This document shows, one piece after another, positions 48,851 to 59,639 of a stretch of DNA of 64,000 bases. A program made the position numbers and the translations under genes. The notes under the pieces are model-generated. The model was not told the origin of the DNA, did no database searches, and saw only the letters and a program-made list of their open reading frames with translations. Numbering within the stretch: the stretch's first letter is position 1; every line of letters starts with the position of its first letter. This DNA is from Amaurobius ferox. Lineage: Eukaryota; Arthropoda; Arachnida; Araneae; Amaurobiidae. The stretch covers positions 141,176,706 through 141,240,705 of the forward strand of contig OX578134.1 in NCBI GenBank assembly GCA_951213105.1. The letters run 5' to 3'.

Positions 48851-49031
48851 TTAACTTGCAATAGAGAGATGTTAAAAATGATTTTATTTTTGTTTGAATT
48901 CGAGAACATTACATTATTTCATATCGTTTAAATAGAAGCAGAGGCACACTTACCTAAATTGCCAATTAAATAAGATGTAATTTTAAAATATTAGAAAAAC
49001 TAACAAATGAGTTGGTATCACGTCTAATTTC

Positions 49032-49345
49032 AATAACAAAAAGATCAAGTACACAACTTCGGTAGATGGTCTTTATTACACTTTTTATAAGACGTACAAA
49101 AATGATAAAGGCCTGAGCGCTTTCGAGCGTAAATACGCTCTTGAACAGTGGCTACATGTTAATACGCTCTTTTTCAGTGGCTACGTGGTAAATACGCTGT
49201 TTATCAGTGGCTACATATATAGCCATGTAGCCACTGATGAAGAGCGTATTTACGCTCGAAAGCGCTCTGGCCTTTATCATTTTTGTACGTCTTATAAGAA
49301 GTGTAAGACTTCTATCGAAGTTGTGTGCTTGACCTTTTTGTTATT
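49032..49345. mobile_element. Inverted-repeat element carrying a hammerhead core
   Basis: The left arm 49032-49158 and right arm 49224-49345 are inverted copies. AATAACAAAAAG.TCAAG at the outer edge, ATAAGACGTACAAAAATGAT and AAGGCC.GAGCGCTTTCGAGC further in, and CAGTGGCTACATG at the inner edge all pair. The 65-base centre holds two extra partial units (CAGTGGCTAC at 49176 and 49205; spacing 29). The right arm, on the plus strand, has an intact hammerhead core. The left arm, read on the minus strand, has CTGTTCA where the core should be CTGATGA, so only one arm is likely catalytic. It is followed at once by a (TA)n tract at 49369-49429. The plus frame at 49185-49430 is a translation of this element. 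Confidence 0.85.
49230..49271 (+). ncRNA. Candidate type I hammerhead ribozyme
   Basis: A hammerhead is a small self-cleaving RNA. Seen here in order: stem I strand GCCA (49230-49233); core CTGATGA (49234-49240); stem II GAGCG (49242-49246) and CGCTC (49253-49257) with loop TATTTA; core GAAA (49258-49261); a self-complementary AGCGCT (49261-49266) as a very short stem III; C at 49267 as the expected cleavage nucleotide; then TGGC (49268-49271), which pairs exactly with the stem I strand. Type I hammerheads with tiny palindromic stem III are known from Penelope-like retroelements and retrozymes, where they often act as dimers. One oddity is an unpaired A at 49241 between the CTGATGA core and stem II. 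Activity is not shown by sequence alone. Confidence 0.65.
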
Positions 49346-49366
49346 AGAAAAACTATTGATTAACTA

Positions 49367-49368
<2 letters not shown>

Positions 49369-49429
<61 letters not shown>
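49369..49429. repeat. (TA)n microsatellite
   Basis: A pure alternating tract directly after the inverted-repeat element. Downstream, 49430-50240 is AT-rich with two overlapping frames (49599-49808 minus, 49729-49932 plus) that show no motif. Confidence 0.95.
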
Positions 49430-49430
<1 letters not shown>

Positions 49431-50249
49431 CCATTGAGTTAGCTTTGTTCTGTTTACTTTTAATGAGCTGATGTAAGAGGTGAAACGTAGTAATAGAGAG
49501 ATAAAAAATACCAATATGAAGCCCTAGACTATTGTCTAATTAGTAGGGATTGCCAATTAAACTGGTACAAAATGAAATTATTTGATACATTATTATTATT
49601 AATGAATATCAATCGTATTCAGGAGTAATACAGCAAACGAGACTAACATGAATAGAAAGCTATAGTGTAGAGCCATTTTAGAATTTCCTTTATCAGAGAT
49701 AACGCGCCTCGGAATTCCAAAAATAATATTGTCGCGTATTTTAACAAGCATTACAGGCATCACTGTATTAGAGGCCCTGATGTTACAACTTTTTCGACAG
49801 GTATACATTGCCTCCGTATATGCTTATAGTTCGTTGCTGGTGTCGATTATTTTCTACTATATAATGATTTACTACTTTGTAATTGACTTTTATCATCTAC
49901 AGTCTCTCAAATATATAATCAAACTATTGTAACCCCATCAAAAAACGTAGTATTAAAAATTATTCCATTCAAATGGGTTGTGAATAAATGGGATTTAGTG
50001 AGTAATTTATTATTTTTTCCAAAATACTACGGAGCTTTTCTATTTTAATTTGTTAACGAAAAATCTAAAACTGAATTGAATTTTTTGAAATGCGAATGTC
50101 AAGGACTAAAAAAAACATTCTTTTGATTTTCAAAAACTATTTTTCAAAACTACTTCATTAGTAGAGGTTGAACAACACTTCATTAGTAGAAGCTGAGCAA
50201 CACAAGTATAAAAAAGTAATACATAAAAAATAATCAGTTTATATTTAAA

Positions 50250-51060
50250 AGTCACGTGTACCAAAATTTTGGGGTACCGATCTACTGCCCTACCGCCACG
50301 AGAAAGTCCCCAGACAGCAGACGTTTTGGTGGCGGTCGCTATGGAAACAGGTTATTCGACTGCATTTTAGGTGTGACGGAAAGCGCTTTTTTCGATTTGG
50401 CGCAGATAGAACCGACGAAAGTCGCCGCATTTCGCTTTGCACTGGGGTCAATACTAGGCGCTCGCATTTTATGATTTTTAAAGCTGTGAAGTAACTTGTA
50501 CTGTGTTGAACACTTTGTGGATTTTGTCTAGTTGAAAAATGACTACATTTAAAAGTGGAAAGACTTTGCATTCGCAAGCATGGGCAATAGTCCACAATCT
50601 TACGGCATTTTTTGAAGAAGAAAAACCGCAAATTCTCTAAAAATACCAATTTCAAATGCAATGAGAACTGCGGAAGCGATAGAGGTTTCAGCGTCATCAG
50701 TTAAAAAGATAAAACGTGAGGGGAAATCGCTTAATGACACTGAGATAAGTATTTTATCTATTTGCACAATTTACAATTATTGCTTAAAGAAACTATTTTA
50801 AAAGTAACACAAAATGAATGGAAAAAACACTGTGAACACATTGAAAAAATAGAGAATATTTATTGGAAGAAAGATGGACCGATAGAAGATATTGTGAAGA
50901 AATTAGTGAGAAATCTGTCGGATAGCGATTCAGACTCTTCTTCAAGTAAAAACATTTTAAGTGATTCGGACATAGTAGATAATAGTTATTCCAATGAATG
51001 TGAATAAATATTTTATAATTGATACCGATTCTTATGCACCCGGTGTCATAAATTAAAAAA
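50250..51060 (+). pseudogene. Internally deleted DNA transposon with N- and C-terminal transposase pieces
   Basis: A GC-richer leader (50270-50460) precedes ATG at 50539, which opens MTTFKSGKTLHSQAWAIVHN and LTAFFEEEKPQ before a stop. One frame over it continues LKIPISNAMRTAEAIEVSAS then SVKKIKREGKSL, the helix-turn-helix-like start of a DDE transposase type common in arachnid genomes. Without any catalytic domain the sequence jumps to the frame 50762-51007, whose LLKETILKVTQNEWKKHCEH, then IEKIENIYWKKDG, then a serine/aspartate-rich tail (SDSDSDSSSS) looks like the C-terminus of the same family. The DDE core is thus deleted. Family assignment is from memory of the motif style. Terminal inverted repeats were not found with confidence. 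The minus frame at 50290-50697 is a shadow. Confidence 0.6.
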
Positions 51061-51131
51061 GATCGGTCACCACATCAGAGGATTTTACATTTTAATTACA
51101 ATCAAGAGGTGCACACAAGAGATTTCGGAAG

Positions 51132-51236
51132 TCTCAAAAAAAGATGCGTTCATTTTAAAATTTAGGAGAAGGTACCGAATCTCAAAAAAAGATGCGTTCT
51201 AATATTTCATTTTAAAATTTAGGAGAAGGTACCGAA
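51132..51236 (+). repeat. Direct duplication of about 50 bp
   Basis: TCTCAAAAAAAGATGCGTTC then CATTTTAAAATTTAGGAGAA then GGTACCGAA occurs at 51132-51179 and, with an 8-base insert, at 51180-51236. Confidence 0.9.
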
Positions 51237-51240
51237 TCTC

Positions 51241-53559
51241 AACTAGATCTTCAAGAGAATGGCTGCAGGTACTGAGTTCCGGAATCAAGATAAATTAAAA
51301 ATACCTCGCTCACAAAATGTTACCCATCCACCCGGCTTTATAAAAGCCCCGCCATTAGTAGTAATCATTTGTTCGATTACTTGTTTTGAATACTGTATCT
51401 CGCTTTGTTGCCGAGTTTGTTATTCAAATCATTTGTATTAAATTATCCACTAGGGGCGCAGAAATCTAATTTATTTGAACGATTATGGTCCTTTTAATAT
51501 AAATAGACAAAACGTGTACACTCATAAACCCTTTTTTACAAAGTGTTTGGGATTTTCATAATAATCAATGCGGTTTGCAATTAAGTATTTTGGTCGTGAC
51601 TCTAGAATTAGGTACTTTCTTGAATCAAGAAATTAAGAAATTATAGGAACTTTTTATTAATGATACCTATACGTTATGTTGTATTATGTAAAATTTATGG
51701 TGCATTAAATGTTTATGAGCTCTCAACAGAAAACACAAGTTGCATTAAGTACTTTAGTCCTATCATAAATATATTTCATAATAATTTTTGTTCTAGTGAA
51801 TAAGAGTCATTAGAATTTCTATTTGAACAACCGTTCCATTAACAGTTAAAGATCAAAGAATTCATTCACGATGCAATCATTTTTTTGTAGCTTTTACTCT
51901 TTTAATATGTTTCCCAAGTTTTCGAGATTTTTGTCTTTTATAAATATAAAAAGAAGATTCCATTCAGTGCAATCGCTGATAACGACATTTAAAAGTGGAG
52001 CGATTTTACTTGATGAAGAAAAGGATATATTTGAGATTATACGTTAATTGTAAATTGTAGAAAAATATAGCAAATCCTTTAATTAAAGAAAAATACATTA
52101 AATAAGGAAAATACTTTAAAAAAGGAGAGACATGAACAACGGAATTAGACATAAATTAATAAATAACCTAGCATGTAGCTGTTTTGAGGATATGTTGGAT
52201 CTCTTGTCCAATGCTAGACAGATCAACCAATCTGAAGTTAGGAAGACGAAATGTGAACAAATGGTAATTTGTTGGTTCATCTATCACTGAAGAGGAATAT
52301 CCAAAATATCCACGAAACATTATATCAACGTTCTTAGGCTATTAGTAACAAGTATATGGAATGAGTTGATATTGCAAAGGTGGAAAATTGTATCATCAAG
52401 TAAAGGACCTAAAATAATGTACTTGTATTTATAAGTATTATAGTAATTATATTTATATCCATCGAATTGTATTTATATTCACCATATACTCTTTACGGAC
52501 ATATATATTTTTGATAGGTATAAAATATATAAATTTATATCATGTAAACATTTTTAGTATGCATGACAATCTATACAAAGGAATAATGAACTGAAAACAT
52601 GATTATTAGAGTCAGCTATAGCATCCCCACAACACCAAAAATTACATTACATAGTCGGAATAAAATATCTCCTAAAAATACCTTATATAAATGAATATAT
52701 TTTATACATTACAATGTTTGTGTCGGTAAGAAATAAATTGTAGATACGAATATATACGAGTTACGTACATGGCCTTAAGTCCTCTTCACAATGGTGTACA
52801 TTTTTTCTATATCTCATATCACCAACTCGCCTTTATCTTTTGCAAGTATTATTATTCTTAGATTATTTAAGTGTGAGTTAATTGTTGAGCGTATATTTTG
52901 ACATTTTATGAATTTGAAAATTGCTGCAGTATGATAAAACTTGCGCAATCTAGAAAGGAAAATATATTTAAATTTAGGTCAACTGTAAGTAATTCAGTTT
53001 AAATTTTTAAAAACACGCCCATTTTACAAGTCGTTATATTGAACAAGATTATGTTAGGCCATTTTCTGTTTTATTTTTCTTGTTAATGACATGTATTTAC
53101 TTTACAACAACACTGATTCTTTTCAAGACACACTAAACTGAATAATTAAATATTTAAAGCTGATCAAACAGATTCAAAATAGCAGCTTTCTAATGAATGC
53201 ACTGAAATATCAAGTATTGTATGCTTTTGAAAGATTTTAATTGTGTTATCTTTATTAAATAATAAAATTCCAAAATTGAATAACGTCAGCACTTCTTTGT
53301 TTTATTTTGTTATAAATTTAAACATTAATTTGAGATTCAATGCAATTTGGTTACATGGATTGGGCTATATTTAATTGCAATAAGTTAATTTACAATCAAA
53401 ATATATTATGTTCACTTCTTTAATAGTGATATTTATAAAATAAGATATAGGAGTATACTGTCCTAGATGGGTTTTTTTATATAACATTTTTGTCTTTACA
53501 GCTGGAACATTTTGCTGAAACGCAATCTAACATTCTGCCGTACGGTAGAAATGTAATAA
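51241..53559. other. 2.3-kb AT-rich stretch without recognised features
   Basis: The frame at 51259-51441 shows no motif. I see no repeat of note, no RNA gene and no splice-bounded coding block. Confidence 0.5.
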
Positions 53560-53860
53560 GTACTATTCAAATATCCACCCACTTTCTGCTGCCCAACAAA
53601 TCTTGAGTGAAAGAATTCTTTCAGAAAGGTAGCTGCATTCTCTGTCAGTCGTTGCATTCTTTTCTTAACATGTTAAGATTTTTTCAACTTCTAGAAAGCA
53701 TTAGTGGAAGTTCCATTCGAGGTAATGTATTTTGTTATCTTCGGACGCCTGAGATTTATTGTGTCTTTTGCTTTTATACGGATTCAGAGGGTGAAGTTTC
53801 TGAAAACGGGGTGGAATGCTTTTGTAGCAGTTTCAGGAAGAAGATATAATGCTGTGTATT
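53560..53860 (+). repeat. Block D, copy
   Basis: AACAAATCTTGAGTG, GTCGTTGCATTCTTTTCTTA, ACATGTTAAGATTTTTTCAA, AGAAAGCATTAGTGGAAGTT, AGGTAATGTATTTTGTTATC and GAGATTTATTGTGTC correspond one by one to 40650-40830. The 80-codon plus frame at 53607-53849 lies in the block, but the same frame is not open in the other copies, so I do not call it a gene. Confidence 0.62.
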
Positions 53861-55666
53861 GCAGAATACTCACTTGATGAGATGCCCCATTGAAATTATG
53901 GATACATTTTGAGAGAAATGTTTGCCCAAACTATGGGCTTAGTATTGATATTGACTGTTTCACTTAAACTCTCTTCAGCTGAGAATTGAAATATTTAACT
54001 GCACAGTTTAGGTAGATGTTTTTTTTACTCTGTAAGAAGTTATAAAATTGCTAAAATTTGGGTATTTAAAACATATAGTTTCTAGCATAATTGAAACATT
54101 ATATATTTATTTGTTAAAGATGCACAAAGGAATTGTTGGAAAAGTAATTGTATCCTCTGATGAGGCATTAAATTGAAATATTGTGTCACCACAATAATAT
54201 TTTATTTTATACAGGAACAATTGAAATATCTGATATTTCCCTTTACATATTTAAAAAACGACAGCATTTATTTATAAGGAATCTATAACATACGAATTTT
54301 CATCAAATATTAAGAAGATTCTTTGTCTACTTGTAGGATATATAATGGTAATTTCAACAGAAGTAAAGAGAAGAAATATATTGTGGAAACTAATAACAAA
54401 CTATCAAGGCTCCATCGAAACGTTCGTTATAAGCAATACATTATCTTTGCAATTATATTGCTAAACTTGTATACTAGAACTATTGAAATACCTGGCAGTT
54501 TCCTTCAATGAAGGAAAAGAATGACAGCATTCCTTTTATGAGGGATATGCGATGTACAAATATTTTATTAATATGTCAATATTTCTGTCAAATTGTACGA
54601 AGTATAAAAGCAATTTCATCAGAGGGGGTTGAAACTACTGTGAGAACTGTCAATAACGATTTCTCAGGGTACAGTTTAAAATATGTATTGCAGGAAATGG
54701 ATTTACCCTGCAAGTATTCTCCTAAACATTTATTAACAATTAATTTTCAGAAGTGATACGTAATATACACATAAAGCTTTCACTTATATTGGGTGAATCA
54801 TAAAAATTGCACTCCTTAAAATATGCACTTTACGCTGCCCCTGCATAAATCTAGCGGTTATGCAACTACATTCTATACATCAACATAATTGGTAGCGTCT
54901 CTCATTTCTTTGCTCTGTTATACAATATGAAAAGTGAAAAGAAAATTTCCAGAAGTAGTGCTTTTCAAGTACCGAATATGATTACCGTCAAAATAAGATG
55001 CTCGATAGTTTAAAAGCTTTTGTTTGTCTTCAATGACAAAAACAGTGTTGAAAAATGGCAAAAGAGATTGAGAAAACTACACTGTCAAAGTCAAATGTGT
55101 GTCTTATATTGGTTTGTACCAATGAGACAACTAAGTGGATCAAACAGCGTTTCAATCGAAAACAAAAATTATTATATCAAATAAGTACCTCAACTGGCTC
55201 TAAAGTATGGCAACAAGATATTTGTAAATCGCTGGAACTTCCAAGAAGAGGTCATGCTTAAGGCGCACTGAATAGCAAAATTAAAAAATTTGAATGAGGT
55301 GGGATATTACGGATTTAAATTTACTACATTATCTGAGATTGTGTAAAGTCTAGATTATTGTGTAAAAAATAAAGCAGATTGCGAAACGAAATCGAAATGA
55401 CGTTATTGAGCGAAGTATATTTTGAAGGTTTTAAAAATTACACTTTTAAGGTTTTGACGATAACTAACTCTAACTAAATACATTAATATTCTTTTTAATT
55501 GCAATCAATAAAAGGAACAGCGCATTACTAAATTAAAATGCAATAATTACGATATGTTTCTTTATTGTAAATAAGAAGAGTAATAAAATATATTTAACAC
55601 TTTTATTTAAGGCCCTATCCAGAAATAAAGAAACTTTTAGCGCACTTTATTTTTTATATCTTTTAG
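53861..55666. other. No gene called; three modest plus frames
   Basis: Frames at 54323-54511, 54508-54756 and 55055-55261 (the last starting MAKEIEKTTLSKSNVCL) are open but have no motif I recognise. They could hold upstream exons of the candidate exon at 55667, but no donor site joins convincingly, so this is left open. Confidence 0.35.
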
Positions 55667-55813
55667 GAAAGAGTTGTGGAAAGAATTTCGGAGGATGAAG
55701 AGTCCAAAGTAAAAAGAAATACAACTATGAAAGTTTTAAAAAAAGCTAAAAGAAATCAAGTTTTCCTCAAGGAAAAAATTACACAACGAATAGATAATTT
55801 ACTTGAAAAATGA
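55667..55813 (+). CDS. Candidate terminal coding exon, unrecognised protein
   Basis: A polypyrimidine tract and AG (TTTTTTATATCTTTTAG, ending at 55666) precede 48 in-frame codons that end in TGA at 55811-55813. An AATAAA poly(A) signal follows at about 55943. The peptide is highly charged: ERVVERISEDEESKVKR, then NTTMKVLKKAKRNQVFLKEK, then ITQRIDNLLEK. It resembles a coiled-coil or basic C-terminus. The other two frames are closed. No start codon is used, because the frame enters from a splice acceptor. I do not recognise the family and cannot identify the upstream exon; 55055-55100 (ATGGCAAAAGAGATTGAG) is a possible first exon but has no clear donor. A chance match to splice and poly(A) signals in AT-rich DNA is the main alternative. 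Confidence 0.4.
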   Translation, partial: ERVVERISEDEESKVKRNTTMKVLKKAKRNQVFLKEKITQRIDNLLEK

Positions 55814-57009
55814 ACATAGTTTGACAAAACTATTGCTCAGAAATGAGAACATTTTACATCAATTAAATTTTTCATATAGCGAATCTTGTGTAAAATGAAT
55901 AATTTATAGACTTTTATGAGTGCGTAGTCTAATGTGCAAGTTTAATAAAATGTTAAAATTTTCTTCATTAAATCAAAATCTAATTTTCGTTACTCAAAGA
56001 AATATCTGTTTCTATTTTAGTGACATAAGTATTATCTACTTAATAGATTATTTTTCTCAATAAAGCAAGAACTAAATGAATATTAATTATGCAAGAACTA
56101 TATGAATTTTGTTAGCCGGCAGTCCCTGATTTTTATTGCTGTCTAACGTAATATGAGATTCCAATCTACAGAAGAGTAATAGAAGTCTATGCATTGTTTT
56201 CATGTTTTAACATATTTTAAACATTTGAATTTATGATAAATATCATATTTTTATGAGTTGTAGCCTCTACTTAACATATTAAAAAATAGAAAAAAGCATA
56301 AGGGAATTCAATATAGCTCATTAATTTTTTTTTTGTTTAAGATTCTTTAAATTATTCTCAATAAATAAATTTAAAAAAATAAATTTTTAAAGACATTTTT
56401 TTTAAAGAAATAAACACTTTTTACGGTTTCTGTGAAATGTCATAAAATAGTTTTAATAAAGTGGTTCTTGGTAAATTGATGAGTTGCTGAACTGATGAAT
56501 ATAATACGATACTATGAATTTTTAAATTAATTACAAATACATTTCTATAGTTACTTTTACACCATAAAAGTAATATTTGGAAATTAATAAATAAACTTTG
56601 AAATTTATATAAATCATTCGAACTTTGAAATTTAGATCTCAAATTTAGCGAAGCTCATAAAATTTATTAAAAATGTCCTTCAAATTTAATTGATATTTTT
56701 CAATATCTCGCTTAGTTATGAAAGTGTATTCGCCGTTTTTTCAAAATTTCGTTCAGAACTGTTACAATAATTTCCCTCCATATTTACTTTAATATAACTA
56801 AACCTATTTTTTATACCGACTGCACAATCCTTTCAGCATTTATTTGAACAACTCTGAATATTGTTTATTGTATGATCCAGTAAGAAACCATTAGCAAGAT
56901 ATTATGTGATAGTTTTTATGTTAAAACAGACGTACAGTGTCAGGCCAATTACGTTTCTGGTGATATTAGATATTTCCAAAAGAACAAAAAGGGTTAAATT
57001 TAATCTATA
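55814..57009. other. AT-rich DNA, nothing recognised
   Basis: It contains the putative poly(A) signal noted for the preceding exon. The minus frame at 56421-56642 has no motif. Confidence 0.45.
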
Positions 57010-57190
57010 TTAGCCTTCTTTCTTGATTTTCTTTTCACCGTCAAATTCTAAACAACAGATGACTTATTCGTGGAATTGCTGTCTTTATGTCAACAATAAT
57101 GTTTTCTGAACACGGTAATGTGCTTAGAATCCTGAGGTGCATTAGTAGCTTTGTTCTGAAATTTCATATCTTTATGTTAAGACTAATCTT
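57010..57190 (+). repeat. Block G, dispersed fourth copy
   Basis: AAATTCTAAACAACAGATGA, GTGGAATTGCTGTCTTTATG, TCAACAATAATGTTTTCTGA, TGCTTAGAATCCTGAGGTGC and ATTAGTAGCTTTGTTCTGAA match the first tandem unit at 45665-45790. Confidence 0.6.
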
Positions 57191-57529
57191 TTACAGCATT
57201 TTATTTCCGATTTTTTACTTAAACACAAAAATATAGTTAAGTAAGCATCATTCGGTTTTCATTTCACGGTTGACTGTGATTCTATTTGCAATTTTAATCC
57301 CGTTCAGATCCTCAGTTATGCTTGGCGTCTCGTTCTCCACTCACTGCGTGTTAAAACATAGTATAGTTTTCTGGATATATAGTACTTTTTTATTTTCTTC
57401 TGACGACATTTCTATTGGTTACCTTGTATTTTAGGATTTCTTATCATTTATGTACTTTGTAATTAAATTATGTTTTTTAAATATATTAATTTTAAAAAGA
57501 TGAATATGCAAATCTAGTCTCGCGGTTGT

Positions 57530-57650
57530 GGCTTGTACATTGGATCTCATATTCGTCACCTACAATTTACTGTGCCACTAGTGAAGGACGAAAAAATTGT
57601 GCGAAAGCGCTCTGGTAGTGTAATTTTATGTACGTCATTAATGGGCTGTT
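57530..57650 (+). repeat. Decayed relative of the hammerhead element
   Basis: The segment GCCACTAGTGA (57574-57584), CGAAAGCGCTCTGG (57602-57615) and TTATGTACGTC (57626-57636) follows the same order and spacing as 49230-49295. The core CTGATGA has become CTAGTGA and stem II no longer pairs well, while GAAA, GCGC and the stem I pairs GCCA/TGGT remain. It has no inverted partner. Confidence 0.55.
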
Positions 57651-57719
57651 TTTATTCAAAGCATTTTAATTAACCAGCTTTGATTGTCGTTATTTTTAAA
57701 GTTTTATTTGTAACTAGCC

Positions 57720-58022
57720 GTCTTCGGCGACCAGCCTGTTCGATACCCTTGAAAATTCTGACCGTGGCAAACTCGCTGGCGCGACCTATCAGAAAGGTGT
57801 AAGGTAACTGTTTGGATGGCCAGGAAGTGCCACCCAATTTGGACCGGTACCCAGTGGGGGAGGCATCCACAGGGACCGCACCCTCCTTCCCTTACCACCA
57901 ACTTCTTGGAAGGACTTACGGACCCACATGTTTAACGTGCTCGTACTCCGCATGATCACGACGGCAGTTTGGGCAGTGGCGGGAATCATACCCGGGCCAA
58001 CCGAGTGCAATTCCCGCGCGCT
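57720..58022 (-). mobile_element. SINE, same family as 60636-60898, 5-prime truncated
   Basis: On the minus strand from 58022: a decayed T-arm (GGGTATGATTCCCGCC), GTGATCATGCGGAGTACGAG, CACGTTAAACATGTGGGTCC, GATGCCTCCCCCACTGGG and CACTTCCTGGCCATCCAAAC, ending in GTCGCCGAAGACGGCTAGTT. It matches the plus-strand body at 60700-60870 closely. The three overlapping minus frames at 57670-58010 are translations of it. Confidence 0.85.
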
Positions 58023-58419
58023 AATTTACATTTTATAATGACCATATGCTAAGTTCTTAATTCCATCATCCTCATTCCTTCGTTCCATCATCTGAAATAT
58101 CCATAAATTAAAATATCCATTTAAAAAATCCATCAATCCACCATAATTCAGTCATTTAAATTTTATAATGATCATATGCTAAGCTCTTAATTCCATCATT
58201 TATAATAGCAATTAATTTTCTAACCCGATGCACGATCGTTACCAAAAATTTTCAAGCAAAAAAATAAACGCCTTTTCTCTACCAATTTACCATCTCCCGA
58301 AAATTCTATGGAATAAGTTTCGTTCTATACATCAAACATCCAAAATAGCGACGCGCTTCACAAAAGCATTCAAACAAAAATAAAACTCAAAAATGTTCTC
58401 CTTTTTCTCGTAATCCGAT
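58023..58419. other. No gene; local duplication
   Basis: ATTTTATAATGA(C/T)CATATGCTAAG and TTCTTAATTCCATCAT occur twice about 120 bp apart (58032 and 58160). Confidence 0.6.
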
Positions 58420-59075
58420 GCACGATCTCCATGGAAACGGAATGACGTCACCGGCTGCGCACGCAGGGTATGTGGAAAGTGGGAACTGTTCTGCGTGAAG
58501 TCGTCGAGAACATTAGCTCAATAAAATCGGGATTCAGCGGCTATTGATAATTATTTCTTGACCGTATTGGGCTTGTAAGAATCCCCTATCTGTGAGCTTT
58601 CTAAAAATGTAAATTATTAGTCGAAAATCTCGATACTTTTTCGGATTCGAGGATTTTAAAACGAAAGTTCGGTTTTTTTTAGCCGAAAGTGACTTTTGTT
58701 TTAAAATGTTTAAAAATTATTAAATTTGCCCCTGAGATGTAAAATTGATATATTTTTACTCGCAATTGTCTGCTCTTCCCAGTCGTGTGATTTTTTTTTC
58801 TACGACGTCTGGATGGTGGAGAAAAAAGGGGAAAAAGGGAAATAAACGGTCGAAATCGCATAAAACAGTAAATAACAAAAAAAAAAAAAAATTAAAATTT
58901 TAAAAATCGGTTTTAACGTGTCCCCTCCCCCCCCCTTCCCGCCGGGTCTCCGATTGCCAAATTTCGTAGCTCTACGACGCGCGGTCGCTGAACCTACAGT
59001 GTGTAAGACAGGCAGACATACGGACAGGCACACAGACAGACACACAGACATTGCCTTTTATTATTTAAGATAAGC
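58420..59075. repeat. CG-containing interspersed repeat with CAGA tail
   Basis: The region is locally GC-rich and CpG-rich at its ends (GATGCACGATCTCCATGGAA, GACGTCACCGGCTGCGCACG; later CCCCCCTTCCCGCCGGGTCT, GTAGCTCTACGACGCGCGGT). It ends in GGCAGACATACGGACAGGCA then ACAGACATTGCCTTTTATTA. The layout matches a non-coding interspersed repeat; frames at 58679-59051 are translations of it. Class unresolved. Confidence 0.5.
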
Positions 59076-59639
59076 CCCAATTTTGAGAACATGATGACTA
59101 AATAAAATTCTGTATTCTCAAGCAGCTGGCATCAATTTATCAGAAAACTGTGCTTAATGCACAAAACTGAAATTTAAAGTTCCTAAGCATAAATTCCGCT
59201 TATATATTATCGTTAGAGATTTATAATATCTTTAGATCGCATTAGAGTTTATCACCACATGTTTTCAATGATAGATAAAGCTCTATTAAAGCAAAATTCG
59301 CCCACAGAATCAAGTCGTAGGCAGGGAATTCCTAAGTTATTAGTAACATCTACTATATGCGGCCTTTCTGACAACTGTTGTATAAAACCTTGTGCACAAT
59401 CAATAATAAAGTGTGTCTCAACCTAAAATGCACCGGAAATATAAAAATAATTGAGCATACCTACGTTTTGGAAATTATTGGGAATTCTACTTTAGTGTGG
59501 AAAGTCTAAATGCATTTATAGACGTTATGGTCCAGGCTTGTTGCATAGAAGAACATCCAATGATTTCCAAAACGCTTGTATGTTTACTTATATTTATTCA
59601 CGCTGCATTTTGTGTTATGATTAGTAACTCTCATATTTG

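Noticed and set aside
50290..50697. 135-codon minus frame, the longest in the window
   Set aside because: It lies opposite transposase-like sequence on the plus strand and has no recognisable motif; treated as a shadow.
53607..53849. 80-codon plus frame
   Set aside because: It lies in block D, and the same frame is not open in the homologous copies at 29.6, 32.0 and 40.7 kb.
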